Below, in pieces: positions 1-6,840 of a stretch of DNA of 9,997 nucleotides. Origin of the DNA: JBBSOW01 sp038259365 (GTDB taxonomy: Bacteria > Actinomycetota > Actinomycetes > Propionibacteriales > Propionibacteriaceae); assembly GCA_038259365.1 (NCBI GenBank), contig JBBSOW010000118.1:1-9997 (forward strand). The letters are read 5' to 3'. Numbering within the stretch: the first letter of the stretch is position 1; the number at the start of each line of letters is the position of its first letter. Below the pieces are notes generated by a model. That model made no database searches, was not told the DNA's origin, and saw only the letters and a list, made by a program, of their open reading frames with translations. Both the position numbers and the translations under genes were made by a program.

Positions 1-827
1 CCCGCCAGCGGATCGTGCTCGGCTTGGGAGATGAGGTCGGCGGCGACGTGCAGCGGGTCCGCGGTGTGATCGGCGAGGATCGCGATCTCGGTGGGCCCGG
101 CCTCGGAATCGATGCCGACGAGCCCCTTGAGGAGCCGCTTGGCGGCCACCACGTAGATGTTGCCGGGCCCGGTGACCATGTCCACGCGCGGGCACAAGCC
201 GGGCACCCCGTGGGCGAACATGGCGACCGCCTGGGCGCCCCCGACGGCGTACACCTCGTCGACGCCGAGCAGCGCGCAGACCGCCAGGATACTGGGGTGC
301 GGCAGCCCGCCGAACTCGGCCTGGGGCGGTGAGGTGACCGCGATCGAGCCGACCCCGGCGGTCTGGGCGGGCACCACGTTCATGATGACGCTGGAGGCCA
401 ACGGGGCGAGCCCGCCGGGCACGTAGAGCCCGACCCGGTTCATCGGAATCTGTTTGGTCGTCACCACGGCGCCGTCGACCAGCTCCACGGTTTCCCGCCG
501 CGAACCGCCCTCGCTCCCGCACACCTCGCGGCGCCTCGCGATCGCGAGCTCGAAGGCCTCCCGCACCGCCGGATCGAGCCGCACCAGCGACTCCGCGATG
601 GCCTCGGCCGGCACGCGCAGGTGCGGCGGCTCGACGCCGTCGAACGTGACCGCGAACTCGCGGAGCGCGTCGGCGCCCCGTTCGGCCACGGCCGCGCAGA
701 TGGGCCGCACCACCTCGAGGGCGGCGTCGACGTCGAAGTCGGCGCGCGGGACGGCGGACGCGTAGTCCGGCCGCTCGCCCGGCGCGGCATCGGCGGCCAT
801 GGGACGAAGATCGACTTCTGCAAGCAC
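1..827 (-). CDS. hisD: Histidinol dehydrogenase, 5' part (C-terminus beyond left edge)
   Basis: HisD carries out the last two steps of histidine synthesis in the cytoplasm: NAD-dependent, zinc-dependent oxidation of L-histidinol through the aldehyde to L-histidine. About 275 residues are present, out of roughly 430-440 usual for the family. Seen: VGLYVPGG at about residues 133-140, then PSSV-like (LASSVIMNVVPAQ), GGAQAVA, TGPGN, EAGPTEIAILADHTADP and finally SQAEHD at 267-272. The Q268 and H271 of that motif match the two zinc ligands known in E. coli HisD. The window stops just after them, so the remaining ligands cannot be judged. Start: GTG at 827 gives VLAEVDLR, matching the usual M-x-x-IDLR beginning, and a TAAACT box lies 7 nt upstream, as expected for a leaderless mRNA. 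Alternatives are GTG 848 and ATG 800; the latter would remove the conserved VDLR. Other his genes probably follow to the left, but this is inference. Confidence 0.95.
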   Translation of the reverse strand, partial: MLAEVDLRPMAADAAPGERPDYASAVPRADFDVDAALEVVRPICAAVAERGADALREFAVTFDGVEPPHLRVPAEAIAESLVRLDPAVREAFELAIARRREVCGSEGGSRRETVELVDGAVVTTKQIPMNRVGLYVPGGLAPLASSVIMNVVPAQTAGVGSIAVTSPPQAEFGGLPHPSILAVCALLGVDEVYAVGGAQAVAMFAHGVPGLCPRVDMVTGPGNIYVVAAKRLLKGLVGIDSEAGPTEIAILADHTADPLHVAADLISQAEHDPLA

Positions 828-834
828 AGGTGTG

Positions 835-840
835 AGTTTA
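835..840 (-). promoter_or_regulatory. Candidate -10 box of hisD (TAAACT)
   Basis: Read on the minus strand, TAAACT fits the actinobacterial TANNNT -10 consensus and ends 7 nt before the GTG at 827, so transcription would start at or next to the start codon. No good -35 hexamer is visible 16-19 nt further upstream, and no Shine-Dalgarno sequence precedes the GTG. Both fit a leaderless hisD transcript. Confidence 0.45.
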
Positions 841-949
841 CGTGCCACCGGCGATGAGATCGGTCGCTGAGACCGCAATCACATGGGACGATCTCTAGCC
901 GGGTTCGCACGCCGGTCCGAGCCCACCAACGACGACGAGAAAGGCACCA

Positions 950-1819
950 ATGTTTATCGGATTCGGCACGGTGGCCAACATCGTGACGATCGTCCTCGGG
1001 GCGGGCATCGGCTTGGTCGTGGGCCATCGCCTCCCCCAACGAACACGCGCCACCGTGACCGACGCCCTCGGTCTGGTGACGATCCTCATCGGCCTGCTCT
1101 CGGCGTGGCGGGTCACCAGCCCGGCGTTGCAGGCCCAGGTGGGCGGCTCCGCGCCGATGCTCATCGTCTTGGGATCGTTGCTGATCGGTGGCATCGCCGG
1201 CTCGCTGCTCGACATCGAGCAGCGCCTGGCCCGGCTCGGAGACTGGTTGCGACGGCGATTGGTCGGCGTCCGAGCCAAGGGCGGGCTCCCCGGTGACCAG
1301 CACGTCCCACACGAGCACGCTCACGGACCCAACCCAGACGAACACGCTCACGAGCCACACGAGCCACACGAGCACGCTCACGGACCCAACCCAGACGAGC
1401 AGGCAAGTAGGGCGCGATTCATCGAGGGCTTCGTCGCGGCCTCGATGCTGTTTTGCATCGGCCCCCTCACCGTCTTGGGTTCGCTCAGCGACGGCCTCGG
1501 GCTGGGCGCGGATCAGCTCATCCTCAAGGCCGTGCTCGACGGATTCGCCTCGATCGCTTTCGCCGCCTCCTTGGGCGCCGGGGTGCTGGCTTCGGCCATC
1601 ACGGTCGGAATCGTCCAAGGCTCCCTGACGCTGTTGGGCTTCCTCGTCGGTGATCTGATGTCGCCCGCCCAGCTCGACGCTCTCACCGCAACCGGCGGGC
1701 TGTTGTTGCTCGGCCTCGGGATCCGCCTCCTGAACCTCAGACAGGTGCCGGTCGGCAACCTGCTGCCCGCGCTGATCGTGGCTCCCCTGCTGACCCTGCT
1801 GGCCGCGGCGCTGGCCTGA
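950..1819 (+). CDS. DUF554 (YqgA/YdfK-type) membrane protein with histidine-rich loop
   Basis: A 289-residue integral membrane protein of the DUF554 family, recognised by comparison with remembered E. coli YqgA: an N-terminal G-x-x-x-N-x-x-x-I-x-L-G-A-G segment, LPQR followed by a LGL-x-x-x-LIG helix, FIEGFVAASMLFCIGPLTVLGS, the KAVLDGFASIAFAASLG helix, and GGLLLLGLGIRLL before NLLPAL at the end. About seven hydrophobic segments are visible, near residues 4-24, 36-53, 70-88, 157-179, 199-222, 246-261 and 268-288. The cytoplasmic or external loop at 95-156 carries a tandem HEHAHGPNPDE repeat with ten histidines between residues 118 and 144; this is absent from YqgA. The family's transport role is unknown; the histidines suggest metal binding, which is inference. 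The ATG at 950 has a good ribosome site (GAGAAAGG, 5 nt spacing). It is transcribed divergently from hisD across a 122-bp gap. Confidence 0.88.
   Translation: MFIGFGTVANIVTIVLGAGIGLVVGHRLPQRTRATVTDALGLVTILIGLLSAWRVTSPALQAQVGGSAPMLIVLGSLLIGGIAGSLLDIEQRLARLGDWLRRRLVGVRAKGGLPGDQHVPHEHAHGPNPDEHAHEPHEPHEHAHGPNPDEQASRARFIEGFVAASMLFCIGPLTVLGSLSDGLGLGADQLILKAVLDGFASIAFAASLGAGVLASAITVGIVQGSLTLLGFLVGDLMSPAQLDALTATGGLLLLGLGIRLLNLRQVPVGNLLPALIVAPLLTLLAAALA
1307..1398 (+). repeat. In-frame direct repeat encoding the His-rich loop
   Basis: Two identical 35-bp copies lie at 1307-1341 and 1364-1398, offset by 57 bp (19 codons), so the reading frame is kept. Between them, the 9-bp unit GAGCCACAC occurs twice in tandem (1352-1360 and 1361-1369). 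The encoded peptide repeats HEHAHGPNPDE at residues 121-131 and 140-150, joined by HAHEPHEP. Perfect identity at synonymous sites points to recent expansion by slippage or unequal recombination. Confidence 0.9.
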
Positions 1820-1984
1820 GACCACCCGGCCCGCTCGAGTTTTGGCGTCGCGCTCACTACGATGCTCGGCTGGCTCGGGTCCGCGCTTCCCGCGTGATGT
1901 AGAGATCGAGCGCGAAGCATCATGTCGAGCGCGCTGAATCAGACTCCGCTGCCGCGCCAGGCGGGTTCGGGCTAGCCTTTCACG
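1820..1984. other. Intergenic region between the DUF554 gene and ybaK
   Basis: This 165-bp gap has no supported gene. It contains scattered short repeats (TCGAGCGCG twice, near 1905 and 1925; an inverted pair TCGCGCTC/GAGCGCGA at about 1849 and 1908) but no stem followed by a T-run, so no terminator for the upstream gene is called. Its right end holds the candidate ybaK -10 box. Confidence 0.5.
1973..1978 (+). promoter_or_regulatory. Candidate -10 box of ybaK (TAGCCT), leaderless arrangement
   Basis: TAGCCT matches TANNNT and ends 6 nt before the ATG at 1985, placing the transcript start on or beside the A of the start codon. There is no purine-rich ribosome site in the preceding 15 nt, which fits translation of a leaderless mRNA. 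A clear -35 box is not visible. Confidence 0.45.
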
Positions 1985-2497
1985 ATGGCAAAGAACAGAG
2001 CCGCTCCCCCGACTCGCGCGGTGGCGACGCTGCTGAGCGCCGGGGTCGGCCATGTACTGCACACCTACGCCCACGACTCCGGTGCCGCCAGTCATCACGT
2101 GTTCGCCGACGAGGCCGCTGCGGCGCTGAGGCTACCCCTGGAGCGGCTGTTCAAGACCCTGGTGGTGGACGCCGGCGATCGCCCGGGCAAGCACGAGTTG
2201 AGCGTGGCTCTGGTGCCCGCCTCCCGGCATCTCGATCTCAAAGCGCTCGCGCGCGTTCTCGCCGTCAAGAAACTCACCCTGGCCGATCCGGGGGTGGCCG
2301 CGCGCAACACGGGGTACGTCGTCGGGGGGATCTCCCCGCTCGGTCAGCGCCACGCCCTGCCGACCGTAATCGACGAGTCCGCAACAGGATTCCATACCGT
2401 CTTCGTCTCGGCCGGCCGACGCGGCCTGCAGGTGGAGCTTTCCCCCAGCGCTCTAGCCGAGCTGACCGCCGCCCGCTGGGCCGCCATCTCGGCATAG
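1985..2497 (+). CDS. ybaK: Cys-tRNA(Pro)/Cys-tRNA(Cys) deacylase, YbaK/EbsC family
   Basis: This 170-residue cytoplasmic protein is a free-standing editing domain. The family hydrolyses cysteine wrongly attached to tRNA(Pro) by prolyl-tRNA synthetase. Seen: the N-terminal pattern TRAVATLLSAGV, the ERLFKTLVV segment whose K57 corresponds to the functionally essential lysine (K46) of Haemophilus HI1434, TGYVVGGISPLGQ at residues 109-121, the VFVSAGRRGLQVEL strand, and a C-terminal LAELTAARWAAIS helix. Length is close to the 155-170 typical of the family. The ATG at 1985 is the natural start because the family begins with a few polar residues before T-R/P-A; no Shine-Dalgarno is present, but a -10 box sits 6 nt upstream. 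It converges on the membrane-protein gene ending at 2568, with 70 bp between the stops. Confidence 0.93.
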   Translation: MAKNRAAPPTRAVATLLSAGVGHVLHTYAHDSGAASHHVFADEAAAALRLPLERLFKTLVVDAGDRPGKHELSVALVPASRHLDLKALARVLAVKKLTLADPGVAARNTGYVVGGISPLGQRHALPTVIDESATGFHTVFVSAGRRGLQVELSPSALAELTAARWAAISA

Positions 2498-2515
2498 GCC
2501 CTGGCCGCGCCGGCA

Positions 2516-2578
2516 ATTCCCGCAGCTACTCCTCCGATTCCCGCGGCTACTCCTCCGATTCCCGCGGCTACTCCTCGG
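2516..2578. repeat. Three tandem 21-bp repeats spanning a stop codon
   Basis: Three copies lie end to end at 2516-2536, 2537-2557 and 2558-2578. Copy 2 reads ATTCCCGCGGCTACTCCTC plus CG; copies 1 and 3 each differ from it at one position. The right-most copy contains the last codons and TAG of the minus-strand gene ending at 2568. On the minus strand the array therefore gives, in the same frame, EE-stop three times (EE*, PRESEE*, PRESEE*). It fills most of the 70-bp gap between two converging genes. There is no hairpin with T-run, so I do not call it a terminator. Confidence 0.9.
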
Positions 2579-3149
2579 GGGCGCTCGGCGCGGTCTCCGC
2601 GTCGGGCGCGAGGGACGACCACAGCAGCAGGGGGACGACGGCGGCGAAGGGCCATAGCGCGATCGCGACGGGGGCCTGCAGGGTGAAGTCGATGGGCACC
2701 TGATCTCCGGGCATCGCAGCCGTCAACCGGGCGTTGAAGTCGTTGGGCCCCATCAGCACGCCCACACCCCAGCACACCAGGCCAGCGCCGAGGGCCGAGA
2801 ACGCGGTCGACACCACCGCGGGCCAGCCCAGCCGGACGAAGCGGAACGCCAGCAGGCCGATGAGCAGCCCGCCCACCACCGCGACCACCGAGTACCACGC
2901 GTCCGGGGCCACGAAATTTGTGAGCATCCGCTCGGTCGTCGTCGCCGCCCCTTTGTCGCCCACGCTGTAGTAGGGCAACGTCACGATGAGCTTCCACACC
3001 ACGCCACCGATCCCGCCGATGACCACCGCCGCGACCACGGAGGCCAACATGCAGCGGCGAAACCGCAACCACCAGAGACGCTTTGGGTCCTGGGCCGGCG
3101 TGTCCGGCTGGCTGCCTCCGGCGCTACCCGGTTGGGCTAGACCAGACAC
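2568..3149 (-). CDS. Four-helix membrane protein of unknown function
   Basis: From the GTG at 3149 the product is 193 residues. I do not recognise the family with certainty; the layout loosely recalls small actinobacterial four-helix proteins of unknown function such as DUF2567. A polar, proline-rich N-terminus (1-24) leads into KRLWWLRFRR, then four hydrophobic segments at about 35-57, 85-105, 110-133 and 159-180, and a short acidic tail ending APEE. The positive residues before helix 1 predict a cytoplasmic N-terminus. The loop between helices 1 and 2 (58-84) holds YYSVGDKGAATTTERMLTNF and would then be outside. The GTG overlaps the last 13 bp of dnaE in another frame, so translation is probably coupled to dnaE. 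Codons upstream of 3149 in this frame lie within dnaE and are shadow. The stop codon sits in a triplicated 21-bp repeat. Confidence 0.75.
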   Translation of the reverse strand: MSGLAQPGSAGGSQPDTPAQDPKRLWWLRFRRCMLASVVAAVVIGGIGGVVWKLIVTLPYYSVGDKGAATTTERMLTNFVAPDAWYSVVAVVGGLLIGLLAFRFVRLGWPAVVSTAFSALGAGLVCWGVGVLMGPNDFNARLTAAMPGDQVPIDFTLQAPVAIALWPFAAVVPLLLWSSLAPDAETAPSAPEE

Positions 3150-6100
3150 GAGGGCCCCAGCAGCGCCTTGAGATCGGCCATCAGCGGCGGCGAGGCCGTC
3201 ACCCGCAGTTGTTCGTCGATCTTCCACACAGTGGTCTTGGGCCCGTTCAGCAACCGCAGCCGCACCTCGGTCATCCCGGGGTGAGCCTGTAGAACCCCAC
3301 GCAACCGCTGCACCACCGGAGGGGTGCAGCGGGTGGCCGCCAGGGAGATGACCACCGGCCCGGCCGGGCCTTCGCTGACGTCGGGCAGGGTCAACTCCTG
3401 GCCCATGATCTCCACCGCCTCGTCCTTGGCCCGGGCGCGGCCCTTCACCCGCACGACGGTGTCGGTGGCCAATACTCCGGACACCAGTTCGTAGGCCTTG
3501 GGAAACAGCAACACCTCGACCGAGGCTTCGAGATCCTCGACCGTGACGATCGCCCACGCGTCGCCCTTCTTGGTCGTCTTGCGGGTGATCTGGGTGATCA
3601 TGCCGGCGATGTTGACGTTCGTCTCGCGCGGGCCGTCGTCGGCCAGCAACTGCCCGATGCTGAGGTCGCGCTCGGAGGCGAGCACGTGTTCGAGGCCGAA
3701 CAGCGGGTGATCGCTCACGTAGAGCCCCAGCATGTCGCGCTCGAAGGCGAGGCGGGTGCGTTTGTCCCACTCCTCCACCTCGGGCAGCACGTGGGAATCC
3801 GCGTTCGGATCGCTGGGCGCCTCACCGAACAGGTCGTCTTGGCCGTTGGCCTCGTTGCGTTTCAGATCGAGAACCTGATCGACCGCTGTCTCGAAGACGT
3901 CCATCAACGCTCGCCGCTTGTGCTGCATCGAATCGAACGCGCCGGCCTTGATCAACGACTCGATCATCCGCTTGTTGCACACGATCAGCGGAACATGATC
4001 GAGGAACTCGAAAAAGCTGGCGGCCTTGCCGTGCTCGGCCCGAGCGACGGCGATGCCCTCCACCACGTTGTGCCCGACGTTGCGGATGGCGCCCAGGCCG
4101 AACCGGATGTCGGTGCCCACGGGGGTGAAGTTGGCGGCGGACTCGTTGACGTCGGGCGGCAGCACCCTGATGCCCATCCGGCGGCACTCGGCCAGATAGA
4201 TCCCCATCTTGTCCTTGTCGTCGCGCACCGAGGTGAGCAGCGCCGCCATGAACTCGGCCGGATAGTTCGCCTTGAGGTAGGCCGTCCAGTACGACAGCAC
4301 CCCGTACGCCGCCGAGTGGGCCTTGTTGAAGGCGTAATCGCTGAACGGCAGCAAGATGTCCCACAGCGTGGTGACCGCCGGGGGGGTGAACCCGCGCTCG
4401 GCCATGCCGGTGGAGAACTTCTCGAACTGGGCGTCCAACTCGGCCTTCTTCTTCTTGCCCATGGCACGACGCAGCAGGTCGGCCTCGCCGAGGCTGTAAC
4501 CGGCGAGCTGCTGAGCGATCGCCATCACCTGCTCCTGGTAGACGATCAGGCCGAAGGTCTCGCCCAGGACGTCCTCGAGCGCCTCGGCCAGCTCGGGATG
4601 GATCGGCTCGACCGGCTCACGACCGTTCTTGCGGCGGGCGTACCTGTTGTGCGAATCCGCGCCCATCGGCCCGGGCCGATACAGGGCACCGACGGCGGAG
4701 ATGTCCTCGAAGTTGTCGGGTCGCATGCTGCGCAGTAGGGCGCGCATGGGGCCGCCGTCGAGCTGGAAGACCCCAAGGGTGTCGCCCCGGGCCAACAAAC
4801 CGTACGTGGCCGGATCGGTGAGCTCGAGGTCTTCGAGAACGACGTTTTCCTCACGGTTCATCGCGATGTTCTTGACCGCGTCGTCGAGGACGGTCAGGTT
4901 CCGCAGGCCCAGGAAGTCCATCTTGATCAGGCCCAACGCCTCGCACGTCGGGTAATCGAACTGGGTGATCACCGCGCCGTCCTGCTCGCGCTTCATGATC
5001 GGAATGATGTCGAGCAGCGGATCGCTGGACATGATCACACCGGCCGCGTGCACGCCCCACTGACGCTTGAGCCCCTCCAGGCCCTTGGCGGTGTCGACGA
5101 CCTCGGCCACCTCGGAGTCCGTGGCGTACAGGGAGCGGAACTCCCCGCCCTCGCCGTAACGCTTATGGGCCGAGTCGAACAGGTCGTTGAGGGGGACGTC
5201 CTTGCCCATCACCGGGGCGGGCATCGCCTTGGTGATCTGTTCGCCGACGGCGAACGGCTTGCCCAGGACCCGGGAGGCGTCCTTCACAGCCTGCTTGGCC
5301 TTGATAGTGCCGTAGGTGACGATCATGGAGACCCGATCGTCGCCGTACTTGTCCGAGACGTAGCGGATCACCTCACCGCGGCGGCGCTCGTCGAAGTCGA
5401 TGTCGAAGTCGGGCATGGAGACGCGGTCGGGGTTGAGAAATCGCTCGAAGATCAGCCCGTGGCGCAGCGGGTCGAGGTCGGTGATCCGCATCGCGTAGGC
5501 GCACATCGAGCCCGCTCCGGAGCCGCGGCCCGGGCCGACGCGGATCCCGTTGTCCTTGGCCCAGTTGATGAAATCGGCCACCACCAGGAAGTAGCCCGGG
5601 AAACCCATCGCGGCGATGACGCCGGTCTCGTACTCGGCCCGCCGGCGTACCTCGTCGGGGATGCCGTTCGGATAGCGGAACTTCAGCCCCGTCTCGACCT
5701 CTTTGATGAACCAGGATTCCTCGTTCTCCCCCGGCGGGCAGCCGAATCGCGGCATGTAGGTGCCGTTGCCCTCGGTGAACTCGGCGTGGCAGCGTTCGGC
5801 GATGGCGAGGGTGTTGTCGCACGCCTCGGGCAGTTCGGAGAACAGCTGGCGCATCTCGGCTGGCGAGCGCAGGTAGAAGCTGTCGCCGGTGAACTTGAAC
5901 CGGTTGGTGTCCTCCATCGTCGAGCCCGATTGCACGCACAACAGCACCTCGTGCGCGCCGGCGTCGCCCCGGTGGGTGTAGTGCAGATCGTTGGTGGCCA
6001 CCAGCGGCAGCCCGAGATCCTTGGCGAGCTTCAGCAGGTCCGAGCGCACGCGGGACTCGATCGACAGCCCGTGATCCATCAGCTCGACGAAGTAGTTCCC

Positions 6101-6658
6101 GGCCCCGAAGATGTCGCGGAACTCGGCGGCCGATTCGAGGGCGTTTCGGTACTGACCGAGCCGCAGGTAGGTCTGCACCTCGCCCGAGGGACAACCGGTG
6201 GTGGCGAGCAGGCCGGGCGCGAACTCGGTGAGCAGTTCCCGGTCCGCGCGGGGCTTGTAGAAGAACCCCTCCAGCGAGGATCGCGAACCGAGCCGGAACA
6301 GGTTGTGCATGCCGGCGGTGCTCTCGGCCCACAGGGTCATGTGGGTGTAGGCGCCCGAGGCCGAGACGTCGTCGCCACCCCCGCTGCCCCACTGCACGCG
6401 CTTGCGCTCGCTGCGGTGGGTTTTGGGGGTGACGTAGGCCTCGAGTCCGAAGATCGGCTTGACCGAGGTGGCCTTGGACTTTTTGTAGAAGTCGTAGGCG
6501 CCGAACAGGTTTCCGTGATCGGTGATCGCCAGCGCCGGCATGCCCATCTCTTGCGCGCCAGCGAACAGATCGCCCACGCGCGCGGCCCCGTCGAGCATCG
6601 AATACTCGGTGTGGTTGTGCAGATGAACGAACGAACCCTCAGCCAACGTGTCCTCCAC
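3137..6658 (-). CDS. dnaE: DNA polymerase III alpha subunit (replicative, DnaE1 type)
   Basis: Catalytic subunit of the replicative polymerase, 1173 residues, full length (E. coli 1160, M. tuberculosis DnaE1 about 1184). Seen in order: PHP domain starting SFVHLHNHTEYSMLDG with H14, H16, D23, H48 (TDHGN), E73 and H106 in place, plus a TGCPSG cysteine and NDLHYT; palm with PDFDIDF at 416-422, whose D417 and D419 match E. coli D401/D403; GPGRGSGAGS before it; the fingers region; GLGAIRNVG and CNKRMIESLIKAGAFD helix-hairpin-helix segment; QDDLF at 940-944, a canonical Q-x-x-L-F clamp-binding motif; OB-fold (NIAGMITQITRKTTKKG) and C-terminal domain ending PSCLV. With all PHP ligands present, the domain is likely a working metal-dependent proofreading exonuclease, as shown for mycobacterial DnaE1. 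Start: GTG 6658; a TTG at 6646 preceded by GGAGG at 5 nt is an alternative. It overlaps the next gene by 13 bp. Confidence 0.97.
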   Translation of the reverse strand: MEDTLAEGSFVHLHNHTEYSMLDGAARVGDLFAGAQEMGMPALAITDHGNLFGAYDFYKKSKATSVKPIFGLEAYVTPKTHRSERKRVQWGSGGGDDVSASGAYTHMTLWAESTAGMHNLFRLGSRSSLEGFFYKPRADRELLTEFAPGLLATTGCPSGEVQTYLRLGQYRNALESAAEFRDIFGAGNYFVELMDHGLSIESRVRSDLLKLAKDLGLPLVATNDLHYTHRGDAGAHEVLLCVQSGSTMEDTNRFKFTGDSFYLRSPAEMRQLFSELPEACDNTLAIAERCHAEFTEGNGTYMPRFGCPPGENEESWFIKEVETGLKFRYPNGIPDEVRRRAEYETGVIAAMGFPGYFLVVADFINWAKDNGIRVGPGRGSGAGSMCAYAMRITDLDPLRHGLIFERFLNPDRVSMPDFDIDFDERRRGEVIRYVSDKYGDDRVSMIVTYGTIKAKQAVKDASRVLGKPFAVGEQITKAMPAPVMGKDVPLNDLFDSAHKRYGEGGEFRSLYATDSEVAEVVDTAKGLEGLKRQWGVHAAGVIMSSDPLLDIIPIMKREQDGAVITQFDYPTCEALGLIKMDFLGLRNLTVLDDAVKNIAMNREENVVLEDLELTDPATYGLLARGDTLGVFQLDGGPMRALLRSMRPDNFEDISAVGALYRPGPMGADSHNRYARRKNGREPVEPIHPELAEALEDVLGETFGLIVYQEQVMAIAQQLAGYSLGEADLLRRAMGKKKKAELDAQFEKFSTGMAERGFTPPAVTTLWDILLPFSDYAFNKAHSAAYGVLSYWTAYLKANYPAEFMAALLTSVRDDKDKMGIYLAECRRMGIRVLPPDVNESAANFTPVGTDIRFGLGAIRNVGHNVVEGIAVARAEHGKAASFFEFLDHVPLIVCNKRMIESLIKAGAFDSMQHKRRALMDVFETAVDQVLDLKRNEANGQDDLFGEAPSDPNADSHVLPEVEEWDKRTRLAFERDMLGLYVSDHPLFGLEHVLASERDLSIGQLLADDGPRETNVNIAGMITQITRKTTKKGDAWAIVTVEDLEASVEVLLFPKAYELVSGVLATDTVVRVKGRARAKDEAVEIMGQELTLPDVSEGPAGPVVISLAATRCTPPVVQRLRGVLQAHPGMTEVRLRLLNGPKTTVWKIDEQLRVTASPPLMADLKALLGPSCLV

Positions 6659-6694
6659 ACTTCCTACCCGTTTTTCAACGCCCGCCAGTAGCCG

Positions 6695-6724
6695 AGGCGA
6701 TCACCCAGACTAGCCAGGCGATCA
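6695..6724 (-). promoter_or_regulatory. Candidate dnaE promoter with flanking 9-bp direct repeats
   Basis: On the minus strand TAGTCT (6712 to 6707) fits the TANNNT -10 pattern and lies about 50 nt before the dnaE GTG. It is bracketed by two identical copies of TGATCGCCT, at 6724-6716 and 6703-6695, offset by exactly 21 bp (two helical turns). The spacing would put two protein-binding sites on one face of the DNA on either side of the -10 box. A second possible -10 (TATCCT) lies at about 6729-6724. No convincing -35 is seen. Confidence 0.3.
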
Positions 6725-6781
6725 GGATAACTCGATTCGGCGCGCTCACGGTGCCATCGCTGCCGCGTCGGGCGCGATTGC

Positions 6782-6787
6782 TACGCT
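6782..6787 (+). promoter_or_regulatory. Candidate -10 box of the tdh-kbl operon (TACGCT)
   Basis: TACGCT fits TANNNT and would give a leader of about 47 nt ending in the purine-rich AGGGAAGGA at 6821-6829 before the tdh ATG. There is no recognisable -35 hexamer and such boxes are common by chance, so this is a weak call. I saw no riboswitch-like fold in the leader. Confidence 0.25.
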
Positions 6788-6840
6788 GGCTGGCGGCCGA
6801 CCAGGCGAGCGTCAACGTCTAGGGAAGGACATTGGGATCC

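Noticed and set aside
1849..1921. Terminator or regulatory inverted repeat after the DUF554 gene
   Set aside because: The complementary 8-mers are about 50 nt apart, the halves are arranged inconsistently, and no T-run follows.
461..2098. 545-codon open frame on the minus strand
   Set aside because: It runs antisense through the DUF554 gene and out of frame through hisD. Its composition is the Arg/Gln/Gly-rich type produced by high-GC shadows, and it has no recognisable domain. The valine/tryptophan-rich part is just the His-rich repeat read backwards.
2516..2578. CRISPR-like array
   Set aside because: The 21-bp units are directly adjacent with no spacers, and there are only three.
5048..6691. 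547-codon open frame on the plus strand opposite dnaE
   Set aside because: Fully antisense to the well-conserved dnaE. The absence of stops is explained by the GC bias of the true frame.
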